A stretch of 64,000 nucleotides of DNA from an uncultured Eubacteriales bacterium (GCA_900546255.1 URCB01000002.1:1-64000), one strand, 5' to 3'; numbered from the stretch's first letter, positions 8,017-17,062 are shown. Numbers and translations: made by a program. Notes: generated from the sequence alone by a model not told the origin.

Positions 8017-9089
8017 TACAAGCCCTCCTTCATCATGTCGGTAAAGCGGTCAAAAGCGGTCAAGGTGTCCAAGGGGCCGCCGTGGGCCTCGGGGTGGAAC
8101 TGCAGGGAGAAGGCGTGGTAAGCGGGGTAATCGACGCCCTCGCAGGTGCCGTCGTTGACGTTGACGAACCGGAGTTTTCCCTCCGTGCCGGCCAGGGTGG
8201 TTTCGTCCACGGCGTAGCCGTGGTTCTGGCTGGTGATGACCACGGTGCCGGTCTCCAGGTCCATGGCGGGCTGGTTGGCGCCTCGGTGGCCGAACTTCAG
8301 CTTCTTGGTCTTTGCGCCGGCGGCCAGGGCCATGATCTGGTGGCCCAGGCAGATGCCGAACATGGGCAGCTTGCCAAAGAGTTTTTGGATCTGCTGGATG
8401 CAGAAGGGGTTGTCCGCCGGGTCGCCGGGGCCGTTGGAGAGCATCACCCCGTCGTGGCCGGCGGCCAGAATATCCTCAGCCGGGGTGTTGTAGGGGTAGA
8501 TGGTTACCTCACACCCCCGGGCCAGCAGGGAGTTGCAGATGCTCCCTTTGGCGCCGTAGTCCAGCAGAGCCACGGAGAACTTCTTTTCCCCTTCGGGGTG
8601 GCGCACCAGAATGTCCTTCCGGCTGGTGCTTTCCACCGACTCCTTCACCCGGTAGGCCTTGAGGGCATCCCAGTCCGGTTCCCCCTCCTCGGTGGTGATG
8701 ACGGCGTTGAGTACGCCCCCGTCCCGGATCATCTGGGTGAGCATCCGAGTGTCCACCCCGGCGATGCCCACCACGTTCTCCTCCTTGAGGAAGGCGTCCA
8801 CCGTCTCCTCGCATCGGAAGTTGGAGGGATTCTCACAGGCCTCCCGGACCACCACGCCGCCCATTTGGCAATGGGGGCTCTCCTGGTCGGCCCGGCAGAT
8901 GCCGTAGTTGCCAAACTGGGGAAAGGTGTAGACCACCAGCTGCCCGTAGTAACTGGGGTCGGTGAGGCTTTCCACGCAGCCGGTCATGCCAGTGGTGAAC
9001 ACCAGCTCGCCCATGGCGGTGCCGGCGGCGCCGAAACTCCGCCCCTCCAGGACTTGACCGTTTTCTAAATAGAGATATGCTTTCTTCAT
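8016..9089 (-). CDS. carA: Carbamoyl-phosphate synthase small (glutaminase) subunit
   Basis: The 357-residue protein has the CarA N-terminal domain (MKKAYLYLENGQVLEGRSFG) and a class I glutamine amidotransferase domain. The nucleophile cysteine lies in FGICLGHQ near residue 245, and the catalytic His/Glu in QFHPEAHGG near 334. It hydrolyses glutamine and passes ammonia to CarB. GGAGGG precedes the ATG. It is the first gene of a two-gene carA-carB operon, with a stop/start overlap to the downstream CarB-DapF gene. No PyrR-type attenuator is visible in the 60-base leader. Confidence 0.95.
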   Translation of the reverse strand: MKKAYLYLENGQVLEGRSFGAAGTAMGELVFTTGMTGCVESLTDPSYYGQLVVYTFPQFGNYGICRADQESPHCQMGGVVVREACENPSNFRCEETVDAFLKEENVVGIAGVDTRMLTQMIRDGGVLNAVITTEEGEPDWDALKAYRVKESVESTSRKDILVRHPEGEKKFSVALLDYGAKGSICNSLLARGCEVTIYPYNTPAEDILAAGHDGVMLSNGPGDPADNPFCIQQIQKLFGKLPMFGICLGHQIMALAAGAKTKKLKFGHRGANQPAMDLETGTVVITSQNHGYAVDETTLAGTEGKLRFVNVNDGTCEGVDYPAYHAFSLQFHPEAHGGPLDTLTAFDRFTDMMKEGL

Positions 9090-9157
9090 CGTGTCCCTCC
9101 ATCCATGTATCAGGAATCAAACAGTCGCTCTGGGAAACTCGCAATTTCTAACAGTTA

Positions 9158-9186
9158 AGTATACCGGAAAACCCCGTTGCCGTCAA
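9158..9186 (-). promoter_or_regulatory. Promoter of carA
   Basis: On the minus strand TTGACG (9186-9181) and TATACT (9163-9158) are spaced by exactly 17 bases. The expected transcript start is about 60 bases before the carA ATG. The rest of the 334-base gap to glnA is AT-rich (9230-9330) and shows no gene. Confidence 0.75.
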
Positions 9187-9371
9187 TGAAGAACTGGCGG
9201 GCGCCAGGAAAAACAACGTGGGTAAATTTCCGTGTGTTTTGGTAGAAATGACGGCATAAATGAATAATATTAAGAATATGAGGATAAATATTCAATTTCA
9301 GTTTAAACCAAAACCGGAAAAGTTTTTGCTTTTTCGTCTGCGCCTGCCAGGGAGGCGTGGGGGCTTTTGGC

Positions 9372-9420
9372 AACACAAAGCCGGGGGAAATCCGATTGGA
9401 TTTCTCCCGGCTTGGGGAAA
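9372..9420 (-). terminator. Hairpin downstream of glnA
   Basis: AAGCCGGGGGAAATCC pairs with GGATTTCTCCCGGCTT. It sits directly after the glnA stop. The T tract on the minus strand is weak, so termination strength is uncertain. Confidence 0.65.
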
Positions 9421-9423
9421 GAC

Positions 9424-10755
9424 TTAGTATAGGACCATGTACTTGGCAATCTCCCAGCTGGAGACGCGGGTGCAGTACTCCTCCCACTCCTTCTCCTTCC
9501 CGGCGATGTATTGGGGGAGAATGTGGGGGCCCAGCACCTCGGCCAATAAGGGGTCCGCCTTTAACGCCACCAGGGCGTGCTCCAGGGAATCCGGCAGATC
9601 CTCGATGCCGTTGGCGGCCCGCTCCTCGGCGTTCATCTCGAAGATGTTTTCCGTGATTTCCTCCGGGGGCAGGAGCTTGCGCTCAATGCCGTCCAAGCCG
9701 GCAGCCAGGCAGGCGGCCAGGGTCAGATAGGGGTTGCAGGAGGGGTCGGGGTTGCGCAGCTCCACCCGGGTGCTGTTGCCCCGGGCAGCGGGGATGCGGA
9801 TGAGGGCGGACCGGTTGGAGGCGGACCAAGCCAGATAGCAGGGGGCCTCGTAACCGGGGACCAGGCGCTTATAGGAGTTGACCAAGGGGTTGGTGATGGC
9901 GCACATGCCCTTCACGTGGGCCAGCAGGCCGGCGATGAAATGGTAGGCTTCTTGGGAGAGCTGCCGGTCGCCGTTGGGGTCATAGAACACGTTTTTCCCG
10001 TTTTTAAACAGGGACATGTTGGTGTGCATGCCGGAGCCTGCGGTGCCATAGATGGGCTTGGGCATGAAGGTGGCGTGAAGGCCGTTGGCATAGGCGATCT
10101 TCTTCACCGTCTGCTTGAAGGTGATGATATTGTCCGCGGCGGTAAGGGCCTCGGCGTACTTGAAGTCAATCTCATGCTGGCCGGCGGCGCACTCGTGGTG
10201 GGAGGCTTCGATTTCAAACCCCAGGGCCTCCAGGGCCAGGCAGATCTCCCGGCGGGTGTGGTCCCCGTGGTCGATGGGGCCCAGGTCGAAGTAGCCGGCT
10301 TCGTCCCCGGTTTTGGTGGTGGGCTTGCCGTCCTTGTCGATTTCAAAGAGGAAGAATTCGCACTCAGGGCCCACGTTAAAGGTGTATCCCATGTCGGCGG
10401 CCCGCTTGAGCACCCGCTTCAGGGCGCCCCGGGGGTCCCCGATGAAGGGGGTGCCGTCGGGGTTGCACACATCGCACAGAAGACGGGCCACCTTGCCCTG
10501 CTGCTCGTACCACGACAGGATGGTGAAGGTATCCAGATCGGGGTAGAGGTACTGGTCAGACTCATGGATGCGGGTGAACCCCTCGATGGAGCTGCCGTCG
10601 ATGGAGATCTGGTTGTTGACGGCCTTTTGGATCTGGGAGGCGGTGATGGCCACGTTTTTGGCCTGGCCAAAAATATCGGTAAACTGCATGCGGATGAAGT
10701 CTACGCCCTCTTCCTCCACCATGCGGATGATATCTTCTTTGGTGTACTTGCTCAT
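9424..10755 (-). CDS. glnA: Type I glutamine synthetase
   Basis: The 443-residue enzyme makes glutamine from glutamate, ammonia and ATP. It has the N-terminal grasp domain ([11 protein letters not shown] near residue 24), the active-site stretch with GSSIEGF near 52, the metal and ATP motif [12 protein letters not shown], and [13 protein letters not shown]. Length fits the GSI-alpha type of Gram-positives. ATG at 10755 is chosen because AAAGGGGAG lies just upstream and the protein then begins [10 protein letters not shown]; the open frame continues upstream without coding character. It stands alone, minus strand, with an unusual promoter-plus-terminator leader. Glutamine made here feeds CarA, PurF, PurL and GlmS encoded nearby. 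Confidence 0.95.
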   Translation of the reverse strand: MSKYTKEDIIRMVEEEGVDFIRMQFTDIFGQAKNVAITASQIQKAVNNQISIDGSSIEGFTRIHESDQYLYPDLDTFTILSWYEQQGKVARLLCDVCNPDGTPFIGDPRGALKRVLKRAADMGYTFNVGPECEFFLFEIDKDGKPTTKTGDEAGYFDLGPIDHGDHTRREICLALEALGFEIEASHHECAAGQHEIDFKYAEALTAADNIITFKQTVKKIAYANGLHATFMPKPIYGTAGSGMHTNMSLFKNGKNVFYDPNGDRQLSQEAYHFIAGLLAHVKGMCAITNPLVNSYKRLVPGYEAPCYLAWSASNRSALIRIPAARGNSTRVELRNPDPSCNPYLTLAACLAAGLDGIERKLLPPEEITENIFEMNAEERAANGIEDLPDSLEHALVALKADPLLAEVLGPHILPQYIAGKEKEWEEYCTRVSSWEIAKYMVLY

Positions 10756-10779
10756 ATGGTCGGCTCCCCTTTCGAAATG

Positions 10780-10820
10780 AAAAAAGGACCAGTAAGCTTC
10801 GGATTCCGAAGCACTCGTCC
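10780..10820 (-). terminator. Promoter-proximal terminator (attenuator) in the glnA leader
   Basis: On the minus strand GGAC..AGT-GCTTCGGA pairs with TCCGAAGC..ACT.GTCC (10820-10786), followed immediately by TTTTTT (10785-10780). It lies between the glnA promoter and the glnA ribosome site, so glnA expression should need read-through or antitermination. Confidence 0.72.
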
Positions 10821-10830
10821 GCTCGACTAA

Positions 10831-10859
10831 ATTATAGTATTCCCGTGCGGGGCTGTCAA
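10831..10859 (-). promoter_or_regulatory. Consensus sigma-A promoter of glnA
   Basis: Minus-strand TTGACA (10859-10854), 17-base spacer, TATAAT (10836-10831): a perfect consensus. Predicted start is near 10824, about four bases before the leader hairpin. A weaker plus-strand candidate for purC (TTGTGG 11011, TATATA 11035) lies in the same 340-base gap. Confidence 0.85.
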
Positions 10860-11096
10860 GAAAAAATCGAGGAAGGGGGATACTTTCCCTGGCAAAGAAA
10901 TAGGATTTGGATAGGATGGTGGGGAATGCTTCCCTTTGGGTTGGGAGCCTCGTGAAAAATGTGAAAATCCCCGGGGAAAGGGGGCAAACCCCATTGCAAA
11001 ATCCGTGGGTTTGTGGGAAAATGAATGGGTATTTTATATAGGATAAGAAAGCGCAGGCGCACAGGCCCGCTGCAGGTGAATCCAAAGAAAGGGTCG

Positions 11097-11819
11097 ATGA
11101 ATATGAAAAAATTGGAACAGCTTTACGAGGGGAAGGCCAAAAAGGTTTTCCAAACCGACGACCCCGCGTGCCTTATTGTGGAATACAAAGATGACGCCAC
11201 CGCCTTCAATGGCCAGAAGAAGGGAACCATCCTGGGCAAGGGGGCCATCAACAACCGGATGACCAACCTGCTCATGCAGATGCTGGAGCACCGGGGCGTG
11301 CCAACCCACTTTGTCCAGGAGCTCAACGAGCGAGAGACCGTGGTGAAAAAAGTGACCATTGTTCCCCTGGAGGTCATCGTCCGCAACATCTCTGCCGGCC
11401 ATTTTGCCCAGAACTACGGGGTGGAGGAAGGCATCGTCTTTGAGGAGCCCACCATCGAGTTCTCCTATAAGAACGATGACCTGGGCGACCCCCTCATTAA
11501 TTCCTACCATGCCAAGGCCCTGAAACTGGCGACCCAGGCGGAGATCGACACCATCGTTCGTCTGGCCTTCCAGATCAACGAGGCCCTGAAGGAATTCTTC
11601 CTGGCAGCAGGCATTACTTTGGTGGATTTCAAGCTGGAGTTCGGCCGTTTGGAGGATGGTACCATCGTCCTGGCGGATGAGATCTCCCCTGACACTTGCC
11701 GGCTGTGGGATAAGGAGACCGGAGAAAAGCTGGACAAGGACCGCTTCCGCCGGGACCTGGGCAATGTGGAAGGTGCTTACCAAGAGGTGATGAAGCGCCT
11801 GACCGGCAGCCAGCCCTGA
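11097..11819 (+). CDS. purC: Phosphoribosylaminoimidazole-succinocarboxamide synthase
   Basis: The 240-residue SAICAR synthetase joins CAIR and aspartate using ATP, the step after PurE. It opens with [14 protein letters not shown], contains [13 protein letters not shown], and has the signature [10 protein letters not shown]. It is separate from the main pur operon 17 kb away. The start could be ATG 11097 or ATG 11103, both behind AGAAAGGG; 11103 has the better spacing. glmS follows after 55 bases and may share its transcript. Confidence 0.95.
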   Translation: MNMKKLEQLYEGKAKKVFQTDDPACLIVEYKDDATAFNGQKKGTILGKGAINNRMTNLLMQMLEHRGVPTHFVQELNERETVVKKVTIVPLEVIVRNISAGHFAQNYGVEEGIVFEEPTIEFSYKNDDLGDPLINSYHAKALKLATQAEIDTIVRLAFQINEALKEFFLAAGITLVDFKLEFGRLEDGTIVLADEISPDTCRLWDKETGEKLDKDRFRRDLGNVEGAYQEVMKRLTGSQP

Positions 11820-11874
11820 GCCCTGTGCGTGGACCGATGTGTGCCCGGCACACAGGAAGAAGGAGGAAACACCT

Positions 11875-13701
11875 ATGTGTGGAATCGTCGGATTTACCGG
11901 CAATCAAAACGCAGCCCCCATCCTGCTGGATGGGCTGAAAAAACTGGAATATAGAGGGTACGACTCCGCCGGCATTGCCGTGCTGGGAGAGGAAGGCATC
12001 CACATGGTGAAGGCCAGCGGCCGGATCCAAAACCTGGTGGAGAAAACCCAGGACGGCGCCGCCCTCCCCGGCAGCACCGGGATTGGCCACACCCGTTGGG
12101 CCACCCACGGGGAGCCTACGGATGTCAATGCCCATCCCCATATGAGCAACGATGAGAAGATCGCCATCGTCCATAACGGTATCATTGAAAACTACGCCCA
12201 GCTGCGGGAAGAGCTTCAGGCCAAGGGCTTCCAGTTTAAAAGCGATACGGACACGGAGGTGGTGGCCCACCTGATGGACCTCTACTATGAGGGGGACCTG
12301 AAGAAGGCGGTGCTGAAAACCATTTCCCGCCTAGAGGGCGCCTATGCCCTGGGGATCCTCTGTGCCGAGGAAAAGGGGCGCATCATCGCAGCCCGCCACG
12401 CCGCCCCTCTCATCGTCGGGGTGGGCATTGGGGAAAACTACTTTGCCTCCGATGTCACTGCCTTGGTGGCCTACACCAAAAACGTCATCTATTTGGAGGA
12501 TGGGGAGATTGCAGACATCACCCCCGAAAGTGTCACCGTCTACGACAGCCTGGGGAAAGCCCAGGAGAAAACCGTCACCCGCATCGCCTGGGACATCGCC
12601 GCAGCGGAAAAGGGTGGGTATGACCACTTCATGCTCAAGGAGATCATGGAGCAGCCCAACGCCATCAAATCCACCATTGAGCCTCGGATCAAGGACGGGG
12701 AGGTGGTGCTGGACGACTTCTCCCTCACCGATGCGGAACTGAAAAACATCAACAAGATCATGATCACCGCCTGCGGCTCGGCCTACTATGCCGGCAGCGT
12801 AGGCAAGTATGTCATCGAGGACCTGTGCCGGATTCCGGTGGAGGCAGACCTGGCCTCGGAGCTGCGCTACCGCAACCCCCTGGTGGATGAGCACACCCTG
12901 CTGGTGGTGGTCTCCCAGTCCGGCGAGACGGCGGACACCATCGCCGCCATGAAGGAGTGCAAGGCCCGGGGCGCCCGGGTGCTGGCCATCGTCAACGTGG
13001 TGGGCAGCACCATTGCCAAACTGGCGGACGATGTGCTCTACACCTGGGCCGGGCCGGAGATTGCCGTGGCCACCACCAAGGGATACACCACCCAGGTGGC
13101 GGTGTTGGATCTGCTGGCGGTGTATCTGGCCCGCCGCTTGGGCCGGCTGGATGACCAGCGGTACCGGGCACTGGTGAAGGCCATTGAGCAGTTCCCCAGC
13201 CTGGTGCAGCGGGCCATCGACCTCAACCCCAACCTGCCTGCCCTGGCGGAGAAGTACCACGGATACAATGACATCTTCTTCCTGGGCCGGAACCTGGACT
13301 ATGCTGCCAGCATGGAGGGGTCGCTGAAACTGAAGGAGATCTCCTACCTCCACTCTGAGGCCTACGCCGCCGGGGAGCTCAAACATGGCACCATCGCCCT
13401 CATTGAGAAGGACCGGCCGGTGATCGCCCTGGCCTGCTACGAGCGGCTCTTTGACAAGATGATGAGTAACATTAAAGAGGTCAAGGCCCGGGGCGCCCAG
13501 GTTTTGGCTGTGGCGTTGGAGGGCAACCGCCAAATCTTTGCCGAGGCCGACGATGTGATCTTCGTCCCGCGGACCGAGCCCCTCTTTAACACCCTGCCGG
13601 AGGTGGTTCCCCTCCAGCTGTTTGCCTATTATGTGGCCCGGGCCAATGGGTGCGACATCGATAAGCCCAAGAACCTGGCCAAGTCTGTCACCGTGGAATG
13701 A
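11875..13701 (+). CDS. glmS: Glutamine-fructose-6-phosphate aminotransferase (isomerizing)
   Basis: The 608-residue enzyme makes glucosamine 6-phosphate, the first step towards peptidoglycan amino sugars. It starts MCGIVGFTGN, which places the N-terminal nucleophile cysteine at residue 2. A glutaminase domain (about 1-220) is followed by two SIS isomerase domains (about 290-420 and 455-600), with SQSGETADT near 345 and the C-terminal KNLAKSVTVE. AGGAGG precedes the start. No glmS ribozyme is evident in the short 55-base gap after purC. Confidence 0.96.
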   Translation: MCGIVGFTGNQNAAPILLDGLKKLEYRGYDSAGIAVLGEEGIHMVKASGRIQNLVEKTQDGAALPGSTGIGHTRWATHGEPTDVNAHPHMSNDEKIAIVHNGIIENYAQLREELQAKGFQFKSDTDTEVVAHLMDLYYEGDLKKAVLKTISRLEGAYALGILCAEEKGRIIAARHAAPLIVGVGIGENYFASDVTALVAYTKNVIYLEDGEIADITPESVTVYDSLGKAQEKTVTRIAWDIAAAEKGGYDHFMLKEIMEQPNAIKSTIEPRIKDGEVVLDDFSLTDAELKNINKIMITACGSAYYAGSVGKYVIEDLCRIPVEADLASELRYRNPLVDEHTLLVVVSQSGETADTIAAMKECKARGARVLAIVNVVGSTIAKLADDVLYTWAGPEIAVATTKGYTTQVAVLDLLAVYLARRLGRLDDQRYRALVKAIEQFPSLVQRAIDLNPNLPALAEKYHGYNDIFFLGRNLDYAASMEGSLKLKEISYLHSEAYAAGELKHGTIALIEKDRPVIALACYERLFDKMMSNIKEVKARGAQVLAVALEGNRQIFAEADDVIFVPRTEPLFNTLPEVVPLQLFAYYVARANGCDIDKPKNLAKSVTVE

Positions 13702-13787
13702 TCCTCTTCCGGGGAGATTCCCGCTGCGATATTCGGTGGCCCATTCTCCGGCTGCCCCAACCCCTGATGTGAAAGGAGCGATTCACC

Positions 13788-14516
13788 ATGAGAAACTACG
13801 CGGAAGAAACCGAAAAGCGGGTCCAGTACATCCGGCAGGCGGTCGCCGACGCCCATGCCGACGGCATCCTCTTTGGCAACAGCGGCGGCAAGGACTCCGC
13901 CCTGGTGGGCATCCTATGCAAGATGGCCTGTGAGAATACGGAAGGCATCATCCTGCCCTGCAGCTCGAAGCGGAACTTCACCATCGACAAGGATGACGGC
14001 ATGGAGGTGGCGGACCAGTTCGGCATCAAAACCCGGGTACTGGACCTAACCGCCCAGAAGGAACTGGCCATGGAGACTTTGGGGACCGTCACCACCCTCA
14101 CCGATGCCGCTGTGAGCAACCTGGCCCCCCGGCTGCGGATGCTCACCCTCTATGCCGTGGCCGCCAGTGAGAACCGCCTGGTGGCGGGCACCGGCAACGC
14201 CAGTGAGTACTACATGGGCTACTTCACCAAGTGGGGGGATGGGGCCTATGACCTCAATCCCATCGCCGACCTGACGGCGACGGAGATCTTTGAATTTCTT
14301 CGATATCTGAAGGCGCCCCAGTCCATTATCACCAAAGCGCCCTCTGCCGGCCTTTACGAGGGCCAGACCGATGAGGAGGACATGGGGGTCACCTATGCCG
14401 CCATCGACCAGTACATCAAAACGGGCCAGGCCAACGACCACGACAAGGCCATCATTGACCGGTACCATGCCCGCAGCGAACATAAACGGAGAAACCCCTT
14501 ACGTTATCCGGATTGA
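13788..14516 (+). CDS. nadE: Ammonia-dependent NAD+ synthetase
   Basis: The 242-residue protein is a short-form NAD synthase without a glutaminase domain. It adenylates and amidates nicotinic acid adenine dinucleotide. The PP-loop SGGKDS lies near residue 32, and the motif GTGNASEYYMGYFTKWGDG near 137 binds substrate. ATG follows AAAGGAG. It sits 86 bases after glmS, possibly as the last gene of purC-glmS-nadE, and ends at a strong hairpin. Confidence 0.93.
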   Translation: MRNYAEETEKRVQYIRQAVADAHADGILFGNSGGKDSALVGILCKMACENTEGIILPCSSKRNFTIDKDDGMEVADQFGIKTRVLDLTAQKELAMETLGTVTTLTDAAVSNLAPRLRMLTLYAVAASENRLVAGTGNASEYYMGYFTKWGDGAYDLNPIADLTATEIFEFLRYLKAPQSIITKAPSAGLYEGQTDEEDMGVTYAAIDQYIKTGQANDHDKAIIDRYHARSEHKRRNPLRYPD

Positions 14517-14532
14517 ATCGTACCAATGCTTT

Positions 14533-14566
14533 CTGCCGCCGCCGAGATCCTTCGGCGGCGGCAGTT
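14533..14566 (+). terminator. Terminator after nadE
   Basis: CTGCCGCCGCCGA pairs with TCGGCGGCGGCAG, followed by a short TTT. The pause signal is strong and the T tract modest. Confidence 0.7.
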
Positions 14567-14636
14567 TGCATTCTTAGAGCATTTCGTATGTACCGTAAAA
14601 TCCATCAAAGAACTCGAAGAATAAGATACTATGTTG

Positions 14637-15458
14637 TTATGCTTTAATGGGTATTTCAATTTGAGTGATATAATCGTCGAAGGTATCAATGACAAGCTCG
14701 TTGATCCCTTTTTCATAGGCAAAACCGTAAAATTGTAGACGGTTTTCCTTTGCATAGGTGAGAATTTCCATGTAGCGGCCAGGCAGCTTATCCCAGCTTC
14801 CCTTGCAAAAAGCCCTTAGATAGGTTCCTTTTGGCTGAATATGAAGCCCCTTTCGGTGGGTAGGAAACGGCAATTCCATATAAAGCGCCGAATAGTTACG
14901 GTAATGACCACAATACAGGTCTTCTACCGGCAGTATGGAACCATAGGAAGCGTCATGCAAACGTTTTAGCTGATATTTCTTTGCTTCCGCCACCACCCTT
15001 TCGATTTCTTGCTCAAAAGGGATGCCTTGCGAGATGGGTACGGTTACAAGATAGTGTGTTTCTGGTTTTTCTACGATGGAAACCTCAGAGAGATCTAAGT
15101 TGCGGAGGGCAGACATATTCCAGCGAGTTTCATTCATAATGGCTCTGAGTGCTTTTAGATGAGATATGGTATCGTCCAATTCTCTTACTTTATCCGCCAA
15201 CAGGGTTTCTAAAGAAGAAGCCGAGCGATTCTTCAAAAAGTCTTGTATTTCAGGGATGGAAACATTTAATTCGCGCAGCATCAGAATCGTTTCCAATAGG
15301 GAACTCTGGTGAAAACTGTAATACCGGTAGCCATTCTCTTTCACCACTGCGGGTTTTAGTATGCCGATTTCGTCGTACCACATTAAGGTCTTTTTGTTGA
15401 TCTCATGCAGCTTTGCGAATTGCCCGATTGTAAACAATTTGTGCGTATCATAAAACAT
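14637..15458 (-). CDS. MerR family regulator with GyrI-like effector domain
   Basis: The 273-residue protein has a MerR helix-turn-helix at residues about 8-75 (FTIGQFAKLH, WYDEIGILKP, GYRYYSF), a coiled dimerisation helix (about 85-115) and a C-terminal GyrI/BmrR-type small-molecule-binding domain (about 125-270). Such proteins twist promoters with over-long spacers to activate them when a drug-like ligand binds. The start at 15458 is supported by GGGGGA upstream. The gene faces a two-gene plus-strand unit across a shared regulatory region, and base composition is clearly lower in GC than the flanks. The ligand is unknown. Confidence 0.85.
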   Translation of the reverse strand: MFYDTHKLFTIGQFAKLHEINKKTLMWYDEIGILKPAVVKENGYRYYSFHQSSLLETILMLRELNVSIPEIQDFLKNRSASSLETLLADKVRELDDTISHLKALRAIMNETRWNMSALRNLDLSEVSIVEKPETHYLVTVPISQGIPFEQEIERVVAEAKKYQLKRLHDASYGSILPVEDLYCGHYRNYSALYMELPFPTHRKGLHIQPKGTYLRAFCKGSWDKLPGRYMEILTYAKENRLQFYGFAYEKGINELVIDTFDDYITQIEIPIKA

Positions 15459-15469
15459 AAAAATCCCCC

Positions 15470-15501
15470 TTGACTGGACAGTTACTGTACGGTTTATTAT
15501 A
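15470..15501. promoter_or_regulatory. Overlapping divergent promoters with a MerR-type operator
   Basis: Plus strand: TTGACT (15470-15475), a 19-base spacer and TATTAT (15495-15500). The over-long spacer is the hallmark of MerR-activated promoters and holds the dyad ACAGT-T-ACTGT (15479-15489). Minus strand: TATAAT (15501-15496) with TTGCTT 17 bases upstream serves the regulator gene. Both promoters share the dyad, predicting autoregulation plus activation of the facing genes. Confidence 0.75.
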
Positions 15502-15545
15502 CCTTCAGAAATGCGGGAAAGCAAGCAGAGAGGGGGGATTTTAGG

Positions 15546-15956
15546 ATGTGGTTGTTACTGCTCATCGCAATCATAGGGTTGAAAACACTATTATGCAAAG
15601 GGTTGGCAATGGGTATTTTTCTATTGGCGCTTTGGCGAAAGGGCAGGCAGCTTTCATTTGCCTCCGATGCGTGGGATCGTTTTTTTCTATCCCTTCCGGC
15701 GGCAAGGGTACAACGCTATGCCATAGGAATTTATCTTGCAGCCGCAGTGATTTCGTCCGTTATCAGTTACTGTATTCTTAAATTGGCCGGATACAGACAC
15801 AGTTTAGGGATAGCTGTATTGATTTTTATAGGTGGGCTGGCAATTACGGCCTATCAATGGCACAAAAAAGGAAGAGAATATCTGCTGAAAAGGTATCAGG
15901 AGATCCCTAAAACAATTTTAGAGAGAAAAGAAAGGGAACACAGTGAAAATGAGTGA
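15546..15956 (+). CDS. Small membrane protein of unknown function
   Basis: I do not recognise the family. The 136-residue product has a hydrophobic N-terminal helix (residues about 1-30), two further membrane segments (about 60-80 and 85-105) and a basic, charged tail with a run of Lys, Arg and Glu. GAGAGGGGGG precedes the ATG. It is the first gene behind the MerR-type promoter and overlaps the next gene by four bases (GTGA), so both are very probably expressed together under the facing regulator. Confidence 0.7.
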   Translation: MWLLLLIAIIGLKTLLCKGLAMGIFLLALWRKGRQLSFASDAWDRFFLSLPAARVQRYAIGIYLAAAVISSVISYCILKLAGYRHSLGIAVLIFIGGLAITAYQWHKKGREYLLKRYQEIPKTILERKEREHSENE

Positions 15957-16627
15957 ACAGATTATTTTTCAGAGCGTACCAGAAAACAGACCAGAAAGCA
16001 CCGGAAAATGTGGTGCGGGAAGCATGGAAATATGACCGCTTCTGCGCCCCTAAAACGGCAGCGAAATTGGCAAAAGTATATTTGAACAGTTGCCTTACCA
16101 ATCAGACCTTTACAAGGGTTGCAGAGATAGACGGCGAACCGGTTGGTATTATCATGGGGAAAGAGATTCAGAACCATACATGCCCCGTTTCCCTGCGTAT
16201 CCAGTGGATACAATCCGTCGTTTCGCTTTACATATCCCAAGAGGGGCGGGAAATCTCTAAAATCTTTGCGTGCGTGCAAGGGGTAAACCGAGAACTGCTT
16301 TCCTCTTGCAATCAGGCGTACAAAGGGGAGGTGACCTTCTTCGCGATCCATGAAAAGTGCCGTGGCAAAGGATTGGGGCGAAAACTATTTCAGACGGTGG
16401 TGGATTACATGAAGTCGAGAGGCATCTCTGCATTTTATTTGTTTACCGACACCAGTTGCAACTATCCTTTCTACGAACACTTAGGACTCACAAGGCGCTG
16501 TGAGAAAAAACAAGTGGTAGATGTAAAGGGTGAACAGGGAGAGATGACCTTTTTCCTGTATGACTATCCGCGTGAAATGGCAAAGCCAGATGGGCCGGTC
16601 GGCGTTCAAGAGGAAGGCCTTTTGTAG
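15953..16627 (+). CDS. GNAT family N-acetyltransferase
   Basis: The 224-residue protein carries the GNAT acetyl-CoA motif A around residues 125-155, with RGKGLGRKLFQ as the pyrophosphate-binding loop, and a C-terminal FYEHLGL-type motif B. The start is GTG at 15953, inside the GTGA overlap with the preceding stop. The position behind a MerR/GyrI-type regulator suggests acetylation of a toxic small molecule or antibiotic. That is inference; the substrate is unknown. Base composition is AT-rich like its two neighbours. Confidence 0.82.
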   Translation: MNRLFFRAYQKTDQKAPENVVREAWKYDRFCAPKTAAKLAKVYLNSCLTNQTFTRVAEIDGEPVGIIMGKEIQNHTCPVSLRIQWIQSVVSLYISQEGREISKIFACVQGVNRELLSSCNQAYKGEVTFFAIHEKCRGKGLGRKLFQTVVDYMKSRGISAFYLFTDTSCNYPFYEHLGLTRRCEKKQVVDVKGEQGEMTFFLYDYPREMAKPDGPVGVQEEGLL

Positions 16628-16681
16628 GATTGCCATTCGTCATGCGGCCCTAGACAAGATTTTGAAGTTGCGCTGCTGCGA

Positions 16682-16710
16682 TTGACAAGGGAAACGGAAT
16701 TGAGTAAAAT
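16682..16710 (+). promoter_or_regulatory. Promoter of rnpB
   Basis: TTGACA (16682-16687), a 17-base spacer and TAAAAT (16705-16710), placing the start a few bases into the RNase P RNA P1 helix. Confidence 0.78.
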
Positions 16711-16713
16711 AAA

Positions 16714-17062
16714 TGCGCAAGCAAGCTGGACAGCCGCGGGGGCAGGCCGAAAGGCCGCCCGTGAGGAAAGTCCGGGCTCCATAGGGCAAGAATAACGGGT
16801 AACGCCCGCCGAAGGCGACTTCAGGACAAGTGCAACAGAGAGATACCGCCTGGCCCCTGGCCAGGTAAGGGTGGAAAGGTGAGGTAAGAGCTCACCCGCC
16901 GGCGCGGAAGTGTCCGGTGCTGTAAACTCTATTCGGAGCAACACCGTGGAGGGGAATGTGACCGGCCCGGTCTCCCCGGGGAGGTGGCTGGAGCGTGCTG
17001 GCAACGGTACGCCTAGATAGATGGCTGTCGAAACAGAACCCGGCTTATAGGCTTACTTGCAC
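16714..17062 (+). ncRNA. rnpB: RNase P RNA
   Basis: The universally conserved blocks GAGGAAAGTCCGGGCTCC (near 16760) and ACAGAACCCGGCTTATAG (near 17034) are present. The 5' and 3' ends pair (GCAAGCAAGC with GCTTACTTGC) to form P1. The length of about 350 nucleotides and a P-rich GC core fit a bacterial ribozyme that matures tRNA 5' ends. Ends are set from the P1 pairing and are approximate by a few bases. Confidence 0.96.

Noticed and set aside
4342-8121. Very long open frame antisense to carB (and similar ones opposite purD/purL and purL/guaB/fhs)
   Set aside because: The opposite strand encodes conserved enzymes end to end. High GC with G/C at third positions removes stop codons from a mirror frame, and the antisense products are low-complexity Gly/His/Val-rich with no recognisable domain.
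9090-9160. PyrR-type attenuator before carA
   Set aside because: The leader is only about 60 bases and has no terminator/antiterminator pair or PyrR-binding loop sequence.
10856-11085. N-terminal extension of glutamine synthetase
   Set aside because: The frame stays open upstream of 10755 but runs through the promoter and leader terminator, and the normal protein start has an excellent ribosome site.
11820-11874. glmS ribozyme
   Set aside because: The gap to purC is only 55 bases, too short for the ribozyme, and its core sequence is absent.
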